A DNA stretch of 64,000 nt from Shiella aurantiaca (GCA_030412945.1 JAUHJS010000002.1:566504-630503), one strand, 5' to 3'; positions 16,916-26,622 are shown, counted from the first letter of the stretch. Notes: generated from the letters alone by a model not told the origin. Numbers and translations are program-made.

Positions 16916-17947
16916 TTATTGCTCGGGCAGCATTCCTCTGTTTCGAACGATTTCACAAGCTAAATAAATCGCTTCGCGTATGGAAGATTCATCGGCTTGA
17001 TTTTTTCCGGCAATGGAAAAAGCCGTTCCGTGATCGGGAGAAGTGCGTACACCCTCCAAACCTGCAGTGAAGTTGATGCCATTTTCAAAAGCCATGGTTT
17101 TGAAAGGAATAAGGCCTTGGTCGTGGTACATGGCCAATACGCCATCGTAGGTTTTGAAGCTTCCTTTGCCAAAGAAACCATCAGCAGGGAAGGGGCCGGT
17201 TACAATCATGCCTTTGTTCTTACACTCGTCAATAGCTGGCTTGATAATCAGGTTTTCCTCATCTCCCAATAAACCATTTTCTCCGGCATGTGGGTTGAGC
17301 CCCAGCACAGCGATGCGTGGCTTGTTGATACCAAAATCTTTTTTCAAGGATTGCTCCATCAATTTAATTTTCTTCACGATTTTCTCCTTGCTGAGCTGTC
17401 CGGCCACTTCTTTCAAGGGAATGTGGCCTGTCACCACCCCCACACGCAGCGTATCGCTTACCAAAAACATAAGGCTGTCTTTGGCTTGGAAGAGCTGGGT
17501 GAAGAACTCGGTATGGCCGGGAAATTTAAATTCTTCCGACTGGATATTGTTTTTGCTGATAGGGGCTGTCACAACGGCATCTAGGTATCCGTTTTTCAGG
17601 TCATCAGCTGCTTTTTGTAAAGCTAGAAGGGCATATTTTCCACCCGTTTCGTTTTCAATACCGGGCTGGATGTCGGGGGTATCTTCCCAACAATTGAAAA
17701 TATTGATTTTTTTATCGTGCACTTGGCCGGGCGCTTTCACCTGATGGTGGTTTTGCTCTTCCATGGCCATCGCCTTGCGATAATACGTGAGCACGCGGCT
17801 GGAGCCATAAATAACGGGCGTCATAAAGCGCAGCATCCGATTGTCCGAAAGGGCTTTGATGATTACCTCAGGGCCGATGCCATTGATATCACCCATGGTG
17901 ATGCCGATAACAGGTTTTTCACTCGTATTTTTTCTTTCTATACTCAT
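16916..17947 (-). CDS. pdxA: 4-hydroxythreonine-4-phosphate dehydrogenase
   Basis: PdxA (343 residues) oxidises 4-phosphohydroxy-threonine in the DXP-dependent route to pyridoxal phosphate. It shows PVIGITMGDINGIGPEV, the metal and substrate histidines in KFPGHTEFFTQ, LNPHAGENGLLGDEE and MYHDQGLIPFK, and the ending TSPDHGTAFSIAGK. The start overlaps the end of the aminopeptidase gene by 4 bases. pdxA beside DUF177-rpmF is plausible for this cluster, but a separate promoter follows it. Confidence 0.95.
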   Translation of the reverse strand: MSIERKNTSEKPVIGITMGDINGIGPEVIIKALSDNRMLRFMTPVIYGSSRVLTYYRKAMAMEEQNHHQVKAPGQVHDKKINIFNCWEDTPDIQPGIENETGGKYALLALQKAADDLKNGYLDAVVTAPISKNNIQSEEFKFPGHTEFFTQLFQAKDSLMFLVSDTLRVGVVTGHIPLKEVAGQLSKEKIVKKIKLMEQSLKKDFGINKPRIAVLGLNPHAGENGLLGDEENLIIKPAIDECKNKGMIVTGPFPADGFFGKGSFKTYDGVLAMYHDQGLIPFKTMAFENGINFTAGLEGVRTSPDHGTAFSIAGKNQADESSIREAIYLACEIVRNRGMLPEQ

Positions 17948-19377
17948 GCGTGAAGCGATTTAAGGAAGGCATACAAAAGACGCACGCCAAATCCGGTTCC
18001 GTTTTTGCCTCGGTAGCTGTCTGCGGCATGGAGGTAGGCCGGACCCGCAATATCAATATGAATCCAAGGATAGTCAATAAATTTTTTCAAGAAAATGCCC
18101 GCTGTAGTGGCTCCCGCGTAAGGGCCGCCCAGGTTGCTGAAATCAGCAATGTCGGACTTAAGCTGTTTTTCATATTCTTCCCACATGGGGAACTCAACCA
18201 AGCGTTCGTAGCTTTCAAGGCCTGCTTGGCTAAGTGTACGTTTGGTTTCTTCTTCGGCTGTGCCCATCATTACAGCCCCCTCAGTGCCAATGGCGCGGAT
18301 AGCTGATCCGGTAAGGGTGGCCAGATCAATCACCAGTTCGGGTTTGTATTTTTTGGCATAGGCAAGCGCATCCGCTAGTATCAGTCGCCCTTCGGCATCG
18401 GTATTCAAAATCTCTACCGTTTGTTTGTCATACATGGTGATAACATCTCCCGGAGCGATGGACAGGCTGTCGACACAGTTGTCGGTAGCTGGAATGAGGC
18501 CAATAAGGTGGATGTTGAGCTTATTGGCCGCAGCGGCTACAAAAGTACCAATAACGGCCGCTGCACCCGACATGTCGCTTTTCATATAGTCCATAGAGCC
18601 GGGCGTAGGCTTTATGCTTAAGCCTCCGGTATCATACACCACACCTTTGCCTACCAGTACGATGGGCTTTTTGTTTTTGGGCTTGGCGGGTTTGTATTCT
18701 AAGATGTTGAAGGTGGGCGGTTGGGCACTTCCGGCATTTACCGCTAGTATTCCTCCCATTTTCAAACTTTTGATTTTGCTTTTATTGAGCACTTCGGTGC
18801 TAAAGCCAAACTGCTTGCCAAGTTTGCCGATTTCTTTGCTCAGCTGCTCAGCTGATAAGAACACATAAGGCTCATTGATCAACGTGCGAGCGGCAAGGGT
18901 GCCTTCTACCACATTTTGTAATTCCTTTAAATCCTTTTTGCTCAGGTCTTCGGTAAGTAAATGCAGGGTTTTGAGTGAGTTTTCTTTTTTCTCCGATTTG
19001 TACTTATTGAACTGATAGGAGGCTAGTAGTAAGCCCTCGGTTACTGCCAAATAGGCTGCGCTATCGCCCGTGCTGATACGTACCTGTAGTTCGGAAAACT
19101 TCTCTTCATTAGCCCATTTTTGAATACTGGCACCGATCTGACGTAGCTTTTCTGTCCTCACATGGGCTTGTTTGGTTTCTGGCATTAACAGCAACAGGCA
19201 CCAGGAGGCACCGTTCCACACCAAAGCCTTTCCATTGGGTTCGCTGAGTTTAGTGCGGAGGTAAATCAGTTGGTTTTTATCGTAAGTTATTTCTTCTGCC
19301 TCTTTGATAGAAGGGATAATATGTACGGATGGGATTTTTTCATCGAGCCTTTTGGCCAAAACTAGGGATGCTAGCAT
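17944..19377 (-). CDS. pepA: M17 leucyl aminopeptidase
   Basis: A two-zinc exopeptidase that removes N-terminal residues from peptides. The catalytic domain has VLVGKGVVYDTGGLSIKP, MKSDMSGAAAV and the family signature NTDAEGRLILADAL. The N-terminal third is the less conserved M17 domain. I take the ATG at 19377 (MLASLVLAKRLDEK, about 477 residues); a longer frame would need a TTG start. It diverges from rsmA with about 50 bases between the two starts. Confidence 0.92.
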   Translation of the reverse strand: MLASLVLAKRLDEKIPSVHIIPSIKEAEEITYDKNQLIYLRTKLSEPNGKALVWNGASWCLLLLMPETKQAHVRTEKLRQIGASIQKWANEEKFSELQVRISTGDSAAYLAVTEGLLLASYQFNKYKSEKKENSLKTLHLLTEDLSKKDLKELQNVVEGTLAARTLINEPYVFLSAEQLSKEIGKLGKQFGFSTEVLNKSKIKSLKMGGILAVNAGSAQPPTFNILEYKPAKPKNKKPIVLVGKGVVYDTGGLSIKPTPGSMDYMKSDMSGAAAVIGTFVAAAANKLNIHLIGLIPATDNCVDSLSIAPGDVITMYDKQTVEILNTDAEGRLILADALAYAKKYKPELVIDLATLTGSAIRAIGTEGAVMMGTAEEETKRTLSQAGLESYERLVEFPMWEEYEKQLKSDIADFSNLGGPYAGATTAGIFLKKFIDYPWIHIDIAGPAYLHAADSYRGKNGTGFGVRLLYAFLKSLHA

Positions 19378-19429
19378 AGTTTGTTTACTTTTATGCTGCA
19401 ATTTAATGCATTTTGACGCAGTATTAAAA

Positions 19430-20200
19430 ATGGAGAAGGTAAGGGCTAAGAAACATCTAGGACAACATTTTTTGAAAGATAAGGGAATAGCCCAGGATAT
19501 CGTGGAGGCCTTGTCCTACCATATGGGCTATAGACATGTGCTAGAGATAGGGCCGGGTACCGGAGTGCTGACCGAATTTTTGGTTAAAAAGGATATCGAA
19601 TTATTTCTTATAGATCTAGATAAAGAGTCCATTGCCTATTTGCATACGCACTATCCACAATTGCCCGAGTCGCGCATTATGTATGGCGATGTGTTGCGCA
19701 CGGATTTAAAAACCTTGTTTCCGGCACCTTTCGGGGTGATTGGGAATTTTCCTTACAATATCAGTTCACAAATCTTTTTCAAAATACTGGAACACCGCGA
19801 CCATGTGCCTGAGGTGGTGTGCATGCTCCAAAAAGAAGTGGCCGAACGCATAGCCGAAGGCCCCGGTAGCAAGACTTATGGAATATTGAGTGTATTGCTG
19901 CAAGCCTATTACGATATTGAGTACTTGTTCACCGTGGAGGCCCATGTTTTTATTCCACCTCCCAAAGTGCGTTCTGCTGTAATTCGCCTAAAGCGTAACC
20001 AGGTGCAAGCACTGGATTGTAACGAAAAACGATTCGTGCAAGTGGTGAAGCAGGGCTTTCAAAACCGAAGAAAAACCTTGCGCAACGCCCTGAAAAGCCT
20101 AAATTTGCCGGAGCACATGCAGGGGCATCCTATGCTGGATAAGCGGGCCGAGCAACTTTCTGTTGCCGACTTTGTTGAGTTGACGCAATTAATCGCTTAA
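19430..20200 (+). CDS. rsmA: 16S rRNA dimethyladenosine transferase
   Basis: RsmA/KsgA (256 residues) dimethylates two adjacent adenosines in helix 45 of 16S rRNA. The N-terminus MEKVRAKKHLGQHFLKDKG fixes the start at 19430. The SAM motif EIGPGTGVLTE and catalytic GNFPYNISSQIFFK are intact, as is the C-terminal QNRRKTLRNAL. A long in-frame extension upstream begins inside the divergent aminopeptidase gene and is not plausible. mgtE follows after 7 bases. Confidence 0.96.
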   Translation: MEKVRAKKHLGQHFLKDKGIAQDIVEALSYHMGYRHVLEIGPGTGVLTEFLVKKDIELFLIDLDKESIAYLHTHYPQLPESRIMYGDVLRTDLKTLFPAPFGVIGNFPYNISSQIFFKILEHRDHVPEVVCMLQKEVAERIAEGPGSKTYGILSVLLQAYYDIEYLFTVEAHVFIPPPKVRSAVIRLKRNQVQALDCNEKRFVQVVKQGFQNRRKTLRNALKSLNLPEHMQGHPMLDKRAEQLSVADFVELTQLIA

Positions 20201-20207
20201 AGATTTT

Positions 20208-21560
20208 ATGGAGTTTGAACTGTCCAAAGAATATGCGGAATGGCTGAAGTCTGCCATTGAAAATCAGGATACTGCCCTGATAGCCGAGAGTATGGCCAAT
20301 GCCAACCCTACGGATATCTCTTCTTTGTTGTATGAGTTCAATACCCAAGAATCTAAATACATTATTGAATTAGTGCCCAAAGAGGTAGGTGCTTCCATCA
20401 TCAATCACCTCGATGAAGACACCCGCACTAAATTCCTGAAAAATTTCACGCCCCAAGAAATCGCCCAGTTTATCGACTACCTCGATTCGGATGACGCGGT
20501 GGATATTTTGAACGAACTGCCACTGGTATTTCGGGAGGAAACCATAGGTGCGCTGGAGGATGAGGAGCAATCGCGCTATATACAAGAGCTTTTGCGCTAC
20601 GATGAGCATACGGCTGGTGGTTTGATGGCTAAGGAGTTAATCAAGGCCAATATCAATTGGACCATCGTGCAGTGTATTGATGAGATACGCAGGCAAGCAG
20701 AAAATGTGCAAAAAATCTACTCCGTGTATGTGGTAGATCAAAAAGGTAAGCTGCTGGGGCGGGTATCCTTGAAAAAAATCATTTTGGCGGAAGACCATGC
20801 CAAGATTGCCGATATATACGATCCTGAAATCATTACCGTGGAATCGCATATGGAGGAACGCGAGGTGGCTGATATCATGCAGAAGTATGATTTGGAAGCG
20901 GTGCCTGTGGTCAACTTGCAAGGAAAACTCATTGGGCGCATTACCATTGATGATATTCTGGATGTAATTACCGATATCCAGGAAGAAGAAAGACAAATTA
21001 TGGCCGGTATCTCCGAGGATGTGGAGGAGGATGATAGCGTGTGGATGCTTACCCGCGCTCGTTTGCCTTGGTTAATCATTGGGATATTTGGCGGATTGAT
21101 TGCGGCTGAGTTTTATGGGTTGTTTGAAGGCGATATTGCTATCATTCCGGCTTTGGCCTTGTTTACACCATTGATTACGGCCACAGGAGGAAATGTGGGC
21201 ATTCAAAGTTCGTCCATTATCCTGCAAAGTTTGGCTAATAAATCAGCTTTTGAGGAATCCTTTTTTCAGAGGATTTTCCGTATGATTTTGGTAGCCTTCC
21301 TGAATGGGATTGTGATTGCCAGTATTGTATTTGGTGTGGTGCTACTTTTGGGTAAGCCTTTTACTTTAGCGGCCGTGGTGGGATTGGCCTTGTTTTCCGT
21401 AGTGATTTTAGCTTCCTTCTTGGGTACCATCACTCCACTTATTTTAGATAGATTAGGTTTTAATCCAGCCCTTGCGGCCGGACCGTTTATTACCACCGCC
21501 AATGACCTCTTGGGCTTGGCCGTGTATTTTAGTGTGGCGCATCTCCTCTATTCTTTATGA
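20208..21560 (+). CDS. mgtE: Magnesium transporter MgtE
   Basis: MgtE (450 residues) is a Mg2+-gated channel for magnesium uptake. The cytosolic N domain of helical repeats (about 1-130) is followed by two CBS domains (about 135-255; EAVPVVNLQGKLIGRIT) and five membrane helices from about residue 275. The pore signature TATGGNVGIQSSSI is present. It is coupled to the next gene by an ATGA overlap. A link between magnesium uptake, rsmA and the dehydrogenase is not obvious beyond co-transcription. Confidence 0.95.
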   Translation: MEFELSKEYAEWLKSAIENQDTALIAESMANANPTDISSLLYEFNTQESKYIIELVPKEVGASIINHLDEDTRTKFLKNFTPQEIAQFIDYLDSDDAVDILNELPLVFREETIGALEDEEQSRYIQELLRYDEHTAGGLMAKELIKANINWTIVQCIDEIRRQAENVQKIYSVYVVDQKGKLLGRVSLKKIILAEDHAKIADIYDPEIITVESHMEEREVADIMQKYDLEAVPVVNLQGKLIGRITIDDILDVITDIQEEERQIMAGISEDVEEDDSVWMLTRARLPWLIIGIFGGLIAAEFYGLFEGDIAIIPALALFTPLITATGGNVGIQSSSIILQSLANKSAFEESFFQRIFRMILVAFLNGIVIASIVFGVVLLLGKPFTLAAVVGLALFSVVILASFLGTITPLILDRLGFNPALAAGPFITTANDLLGLAVYFSVAHLLYSL

Positions 21561-22498
21561 TTTCCTTTCTTCTGGTAGACGAATTACATGAGAGTATTGG
21601 CCCCTTGCTCACACAGGCAGGCTTTGCGTATTCGTATCAGCCCCATTGTACCCGTGCCGATATTTTGGCGCAGATTGGCGCTTACCAAGGGATCATTATC
21701 CGCAGTAAAACCAGCCTAGATGCTGAGTTTTTTGAGCATGCAGCCCAATTGCGTGTAATTGCACGCGCAGGAGCGGGTCTTGACCAGATTGATTTAGGCG
21801 AAGTGGAAAAGCGCTCCATAGCCTTGGTAAATACACCCGAAGGAAATTCAGATGCCGTAGGGGAACACGCCTTGGCTATGTTGCTGGCACTCTTCAATAA
21901 CATCACTCAGGCAAATCAAGAGGTTAAAAACTTTATTTGGCAACGGGAAGCCAATCGCGGAATTGAGCTGATGGGTAAAACGGTTGGATTGATTGGTTGC
22001 GGCCATATGGGCTCTGCTTTTGCCAAGCGTCTTTCTGCTGTAGGTTGTGAAGTGCTAGCCTATGATAAGTACAAGGATTCGCTCGATCATTCTTATGCTC
22101 GATTATGTACGTTGGAAGAATTGAAGGCGAAAGCGGATGTGTTAAGTTTGCATGTGCCGCTTACCTTAGAAACCTACCAAATGGTAGACGGAGCTTTCTT
22201 GCAAAGTTTTTCAAAAAATATTTACCTGATCAATACGGCTAGGGGTGAGGTGGTGAAAACCGAAGATTTGCCGGCTTTGCTCAATAGCGGCAAGTTGCAA
22301 GGAATGGCCCTCGATGTACTGGAAAACGAAAAAATGCAAAAGCTCAGCGATGCTCAGCGCAGTTTGTACGAAAATCTATTTAGCCGAAGCAACACCTTAT
22401 TTACTCCGCACGTTGCCGGATGGACGCATGAATCGTACCGAAAGATTAACGAGGTGATGGTGGAGAAAATAAAAAAATTACATTTGACCATCGAATAA
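21557..22498 (+). CDS. D-isomer-specific 2-hydroxyacid dehydrogenase (SerA-like)
   Basis: A 313-residue NAD-dependent enzyme. The Rossmann motif GLIGCGHMGSAFAKRL and the catalytic Arg-Glu-His (NTARGEVV, ALDVLENE, TPHVAGWTHE) are all visible. The protein has only the catalytic and nucleotide-binding domains, without the ACT domain of long SerA forms. It may be 3-phosphoglycerate dehydrogenase for serine synthesis or a reductase of another 2-oxoacid. No serC or serB is nearby to decide. It overlaps mgtE by 4 bases. Confidence 0.85.
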   Translation: MISFLLVDELHESIGPLLTQAGFAYSYQPHCTRADILAQIGAYQGIIIRSKTSLDAEFFEHAAQLRVIARAGAGLDQIDLGEVEKRSIALVNTPEGNSDAVGEHALAMLLALFNNITQANQEVKNFIWQREANRGIELMGKTVGLIGCGHMGSAFAKRLSAVGCEVLAYDKYKDSLDHSYARLCTLEELKAKADVLSLHVPLTLETYQMVDGAFLQSFSKNIYLINTARGEVVKTEDLPALLNSGKLQGMALDVLENEKMQKLSDAQRSLYENLFSRSNTLFTPHVAGWTHESYRKINEVMVEKIKKLHLTIE

Positions 22499-22554
22499 GC
22501 GTATCGGCTTTACGATTTTTATTGTAAATTGAAATCACGCGAACCTAAGAGACT

Positions 22555-23397
22555 ATGAAATTACGTGCGAGCTGGCAATTGCTGAAAGATAAGGTCAATG
22601 ATATCCTCGAAAAGCCCATTCTGACCTCCTTTTTGGTATTGGTATTGCTTTTCTTTTTTGTGATTGGCCTTAGCTTACCTTACTATATTCATGATTTTTA
22701 CAATTTCTATGGGCAGGTGCTTTCCGAAGCGCACGGTATGCTTTTCGATATTGCGGTTATTGGTATTTTAATATTTTGGCTGCAAGCTCAAGGAGAAACC
22801 CGCCTGCGCATTCGTACCTATAAAGATGAAATTGACGATTTCCGTTTGTGGACCTCAGAGGAAGCGGCCTTTCGTACGGTGGGTAATATCAAGCGATTGA
22901 ACCGACACAAAATCTATAATATCAATTTGGTGGAATGCTACTTGTCGCGCACTAACCTCAGTTATGTGGTGCTGAAAGAAAGTAACCTCAATAATGCCAA
23001 TCTGAGTAACTCTAACCTGATTGAAATCAATCTGGAAAATGCCCGCCTGAACCAAACCAATTTGGAGAACTCCACCCTCAACCAAGCCAATTTATTTGGT
23101 GCTTATGCTAGTGGGGCTAGTTTTAAGGATGCCTACATGATCAAAACCAATCTGGAAAAGGCCTTCCTGATTAAAGCAAATTTCAAAAATGCTTACCTAA
23201 TGGAAGCCAATTTGAGAGGGAGTTATCTGACGGGTGCCGATTTTGAAGATGCCAGTTTGTACAAAGCCGATTTGCGTGATAGCGTAGGGCTTACCGCTGA
23301 GCAGCTGCTTAAGGCTAAAACCTTGTATTTGGCACAGATTGATGAGGAGATTCTTGCCCAAATCAAAGAGCAAAGCCCCGAACTAATAGGAAAATAA
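22555..23397 (+). CDS. Pentapeptide-repeat membrane protein
   Basis: This 280-residue protein has two N-terminal membrane helices (about residues 21-45 and 60-80), then a charged helix. From about residue 120 to 245 there are pentapeptide repeats of the A(N/D)L type: NLNNANLSNSNLIEINLEN, ANLFGAY, ADFEDASLYKADLRDS. The repeats should fold as a right-handed quadrilateral beta helix on the cytoplasmic side. The function is unknown, and there is no gyrase or resistance context. The gene converges with the kinase gene 10 bases beyond its stop. Confidence 0.85.
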   Translation: MKLRASWQLLKDKVNDILEKPILTSFLVLVLLFFFVIGLSLPYYIHDFYNFYGQVLSEAHGMLFDIAVIGILIFWLQAQGETRLRIRTYKDEIDDFRLWTSEEAAFRTVGNIKRLNRHKIYNINLVECYLSRTNLSYVVLKESNLNNANLSNSNLIEINLENARLNQTNLENSTLNQANLFGAYASGASFKDAYMIKTNLEKAFLIKANFKNAYLMEANLRGSYLTGADFEDASLYKADLRDSVGLTAEQLLKAKTLYLAQIDEEILAQIKEQSPELIGK

Positions 23398-23407
23398 AAT
23401 GCCTTTA

Positions 23408-25435
23408 TTAGGCTTTAGGGATGGTGAAGTGAAAATCTGAGCCTTTGCCTTCTTCGCTGTGTACGGCTATATGGCCTCCGTTTTTCTCAACAAACTCTTT
23501 ACAAAGAATAAGGCCTAGTCCGGTACCTTTTTCTCCGGCTGTACCTTTGGTAGAATGCTTCTGGTCGATACGGAAGATTTTTTCTTGTACTTCTTTGGGC
23601 ATGCCCACCCCATTGTCTTTAATCGAGATTTCCACGGCATCTTTCCATTCATTCACCCGTATGGCAATTTCACCACCCTTGGGCGTAAATTTGATAGCAT
23701 TGGATAACAAGTTTCTGATAACCGTGCTCGTAGTATTGGCATCGGCCCGTACTTGCAGGCTTTCCGGTAATCCATATTTCAGGGTGATTTCTTTGGCCGC
23801 AGCCGAAGGCCCTAAAAGGCTCAAGTTGTTTTTTACAATTTGGGAAAGGTCAAATTGCTCCACGCGCAAGTCCAAAGCGCCCGTTTGTGAGCGCGCCCAT
23901 TCCAAGAGGTTTTCCAGCAGCCCGAAAAGGTTTTTCAATGAGGTGTCGATGTCTTTGGCTAAGAATTGAATTTCCTCTTTGGACATTTTGTCGGTGTGGT
24001 TAATCAAGAGGTCGGAGAAGGAGCGCAGGGAGTGGAGCGGTCCTTTGATGTCGTGGGCAATGATGCTGAAAAAGCGGTCTTTGGTACTGTTGAGTTCGGA
24101 AAGCTGCTCGTTTGAAAGCTGAATCTGAGTGTTGATTTCGGCCAGCTTCAGGTTGGATTTCTTTTTGGTGATGTAGAGGTAATAGACCAAACCGGCTATG
24201 GCAATAACCAAAAGTATACCCAGAATCAGGAAATAAGTAAGGTAGCGTTGTTTTTCTATTGTCAAGGTTTTGATTTCTTGATCTCTTTTCAATACTTCTA
24301 TTTCGCCTTCCTTCTTTTCGATATCAAATCGCGCCTGCATTTCAGCCATTTTTCGCGCATTTTCCTCATTATTAATGAACTCGCTAATGTCGGTATACAG
24401 GGTTTTGTAGCGTATGGCTTGGTTGTAGTGGTTCAGACTTAGGTGGCAGTCGTAAAGCAATTCATACGTTTGGCGCATGGTCTTTTTGTTGTTTACAGCC
24501 TGGCCAAAATACAAGGCGCTGTCTAGCACAGGCAACGCGCGACTGTATTCTTCTTGGCTTACATAGGTGGCAGCAAGCTGGTTGTAGCTGGCGGCTATTA
24601 AGCTTTTTTGTCTTGATTTCCGGATGTAGTTCAAGCCTTTTTTTACATAGAAAAGCGCCTCTTTATGGGCGTTTTGCAAGCGATACAGTTCACTAATCGC
24701 CAACAGTGATTCGGTAATGGCCGGAGCCTGTGCAAATTCCTCACGAAGCTTAAGGGCCTGCAAGTGCTTTTCAAGGGCGGTTTCTAGGTTGTTTTGGCGC
24801 TGATAAAGCACCCCCATTAGGTAGATACTTGTTCCGATTATGTCGGTTTCGCTGTATTTACGGCCAATATCCTCCGCTTCTTTAAAAGCTTCGAGGGCTT
24901 TGGGGTAATTTTCAAGTTCCACTTGCACCTTTCCGGTTTCGATAAGGGTGGTAGCCGTTTTGAGCGGAAGGTCTAAGGATTGAAATGCTGGCAGTGCCAA
25001 TAAATAATAGTCAAGTGATTTGAACGGATTGCCCGAATCGAAATAAATGGAGGCAATAATCACTTCCGATTCCGCTTTTAGTCGGGCATTGCCCAGTTCC
25101 TCGGCTTTTCTTACCGCCTGCAGGGCCAGGTCTAACGCAATATCGTATTCGCTCAATAGGTTTTTATTGAGGGCGGCCAGATTGTTGAGTGCCAAAATCT
25201 GCGCTTCCTTGTTATCAGAACCCGAAGCCAAAGCAAAGGCCTCTTGTCCGCGCTGAAGAGCTTTGTCGGGTGAAGTGCGGCTATGAGCTTGTGAAAGCTG
25301 GAGCAGGATGTCGAATTTTTCGTTTTCAGGCACCAATACCAGTTTTACCTCCAAGCTGTCGGCCAAATCGGGCGTTTGAGCCACTACTGGTTTTGAAAAA
25401 ATACAGAAAAGTAACCCGATGAAAAAAATGCGCAT
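23408..25435 (-). CDS. TPR-containing sensor histidine kinase
   Basis: A 675-residue kinase. Signal peptide (MRIFFIGLLFCIFSKPVVAQ), about seven periplasmic TPR-like repeats (residues 40-350, e.g. ALEKHLQALKLREEF), a coiled coil, a membrane helix (about 397-420), then HisKA with His461 (SIIAHDIKGPLHSL). The ATPase domain has N box NLLSNAIKF, DNGVGMP and GTGLGLILCKEF. This is the common Bacteroidota arrangement of a TPR sensor. No response regulator is adjacent, so the partner is unknown. A perfect 8-base inverted repeat lies 28 bases upstream. Confidence 0.93.
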   Translation of the reverse strand: MRIFFIGLLFCIFSKPVVAQTPDLADSLEVKLVLVPENEKFDILLQLSQAHSRTSPDKALQRGQEAFALASGSDNKEAQILALNNLAALNKNLLSEYDIALDLALQAVRKAEELGNARLKAESEVIIASIYFDSGNPFKSLDYYLLALPAFQSLDLPLKTATTLIETGKVQVELENYPKALEAFKEAEDIGRKYSETDIIGTSIYLMGVLYQRQNNLETALEKHLQALKLREEFAQAPAITESLLAISELYRLQNAHKEALFYVKKGLNYIRKSRQKSLIAASYNQLAATYVSQEEYSRALPVLDSALYFGQAVNNKKTMRQTYELLYDCHLSLNHYNQAIRYKTLYTDISEFINNEENARKMAEMQARFDIEKKEGEIEVLKRDQEIKTLTIEKQRYLTYFLILGILLVIAIAGLVYYLYITKKKSNLKLAEINTQIQLSNEQLSELNSTKDRFFSIIAHDIKGPLHSLRSFSDLLINHTDKMSKEEIQFLAKDIDTSLKNLFGLLENLLEWARSQTGALDLRVEQFDLSQIVKNNLSLLGPSAAAKEITLKYGLPESLQVRADANTTSTVIRNLLSNAIKFTPKGGEIAIRVNEWKDAVEISIKDNGVGMPKEVQEKIFRIDQKHSTKGTAGEKGTGLGLILCKEFVEKNGGHIAVHSEEGKGSDFHFTIPKA

Positions 25436-25462
25436 GTTCGGAAATATGTTTTTAAAAGTGAC

Positions 25463-25482
25463 ACTAAAGCATACGCTTTAGT
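25463..25482. repeat. Perfect inverted repeat upstream of the TPR kinase
   Basis: ACTAAAGC and GCTTTAGT are exact complements separated by ATAC. It lies in the divergent gap between the kinase and greA, 28 bases from the kinase start and upstream of the greA promoter. It could be an operator or a leader hairpin; no T run follows on the kinase side. Confidence 0.5.
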
Positions 25483-25508
25483 AAAAATCACATAAAGGTA
25501 ATGTGTAT

Positions 25509-25539
25509 TTTGAAATCCGTGGTAATCTATGTAATTTTG
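25509..25539 (+). promoter_or_regulatory. Bacteroidota-type promoter for greA
   Basis: TTTG at 25509, a 19-base spacer, then TAATTTTG at 25532-25539. This predicts an untranslated leader of about 125 bases before greA. Confidence 0.55.
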
Positions 25540-25669
25540 AAAACAGATTTAAGAAATTGTGCGGTAAACGATTTCTTTCGGATAACGTAAGTATACCATT
25601 TTAGATAGAACGGTTTTGTAACAGCGAGGCCGTTTTTTATTTTGTTTAAGACGTAAAAGATTTAGAGAT

Positions 25670-26146
25670 ATGTCAAAGATTAATTATTACACCGCAGAGG
25701 GGTTGAAGAAGCTTCAGGATGAGTTGAATGAGCTAAAGACAAAAGGGCGTGCCGATATGGCCCGTCAGATTGCGGAAGCCCGCGATAAAGGCGACTTGAG
25801 CGAAAATGCGGAATACGATGCAGCTAAAGATGCCCAAGGCTTATTGGAACTTAAAATCTCTAAGTTGGAAGAGGTAGTGAGTAACGCGCGTGTTTTGGAT
25901 GAGTCAACCATCGATACCTCCAAAGTGTCGATTATGACCACTGTAAAAATCAAGAACAAAAAGAACAACGCTTCTTTTAAATATACCTTGGTAGCGGAAG
26001 AAGAATCAGACCTGAAAACCAACAAAATTTCGGTGAAGTCACCTATTGGTAAAGGCTTGCTAGGCAAAAAAGTAGGCGATATCGCTACTATTGATGCACC
26101 TGCGGGCAAGATTGAGTTTGAAGTATTGGAAATCACAATTGAATAA
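25670..26146 (+). CDS. greA: Transcription elongation factor GreA
   Basis: GreA (158 residues) rescues backtracked RNA polymerase by stimulating transcript cleavage. The N-terminal coiled coil has the acidic tip ARDKGDLSENAEYDAAKDAQ; the C-terminal FKBP-like domain has KSPIGKGLLGKKVGD. It starts the greA-HIT pair and appears to have its own promoter with a long leader. Confidence 0.96.
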   Translation: MSKINYYTAEGLKKLQDELNELKTKGRADMARQIAEARDKGDLSENAEYDAAKDAQGLLELKISKLEEVVSNARVLDESTIDTSKVSIMTTVKIKNKKNNASFKYTLVAEEESDLKTNKISVKSPIGKGLLGKKVGDIATIDAPAGKIEFEVLEITIE

Positions 26147-26148
26147 AG

Positions 26149-26541
26149 ATGGCTTCCATTTTCACCAAAATCATCAATCGTGAAATTCCTGGTCACATTG
26201 TAGCCGAAACGGACGAATACATTGCCATTTTGGATATTATGCCCGTGGCCTTAGGCCATGTGTTGGTGATTCCTAAAAAGGAGGTAGACTATATTTTTGA
26301 TTTGGATGATGCCACCTACCAAGGATTACAAGCTTTCGCTAAAAAAGTGGCTACCGCTTTGAAAAAGGCCATGCCTTGCAAGCGAATAGGCGTAGCAGTA
26401 ATCGGGCTGGAAGTACCGCATACGCATATTCACTTGGTGCCCATGAATACCATGGACGATATCAGCTTCACCAAGCCCAAGCTCAAGCCCAGTCAAGAAA
26501 AACTGGTAGAAATAGCCGAAAAAATCAAAAGTCAACTCTAA
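26149..26541 (+). CDS. HIT-family nucleotide hydrolase
   Basis: A 130-residue histidine-triad protein (HINT/PKCI type) that hydrolyses nucleoside phosphoramidates or adenylates. It has FTKIINREIPGHIVAE at the start, LGHVLVIPKKEVD, and the triad PHTHIHLVPMN with the nucleophilic middle His. It begins 2 bases after greA and is followed by a terminator, so the two form a short operon. Confidence 0.93.
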   Translation: MASIFTKIINREIPGHIVAETDEYIAILDIMPVALGHVLVIPKKEVDYIFDLDDATYQGLQAFAKKVATALKKAMPCKRIGVAVIGLEVPHTHIHLVPMNTMDDISFTKPKLKPSQEKLVEIAEKIKSQL

Positions 26542-26544
26542 GCC

Positions 26545-26574
26545 ACAGCCATCCACGGATGGCTGTTTTGCTTT
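26545..26574 (+). terminator. Intrinsic terminator after the HIT gene
   Basis: ACAGCCATCC pairs perfectly with GGATGGCTGT across a 2-base turn (a longer functional loop is likely), followed by TTTTGCTTTT. Confidence 0.8.
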
Positions 26575-26622
26575 TATGGAATGTGCGATGCACAATCGCT
26601 CAATTTCCCTTACTTTAGCAGC

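Noticed and set aside
19304..19429. N-terminal extension of rsmA
   Set aside because: It lies within the divergent aminopeptidase gene, and the conserved RsmA N-terminus begins at 19430.
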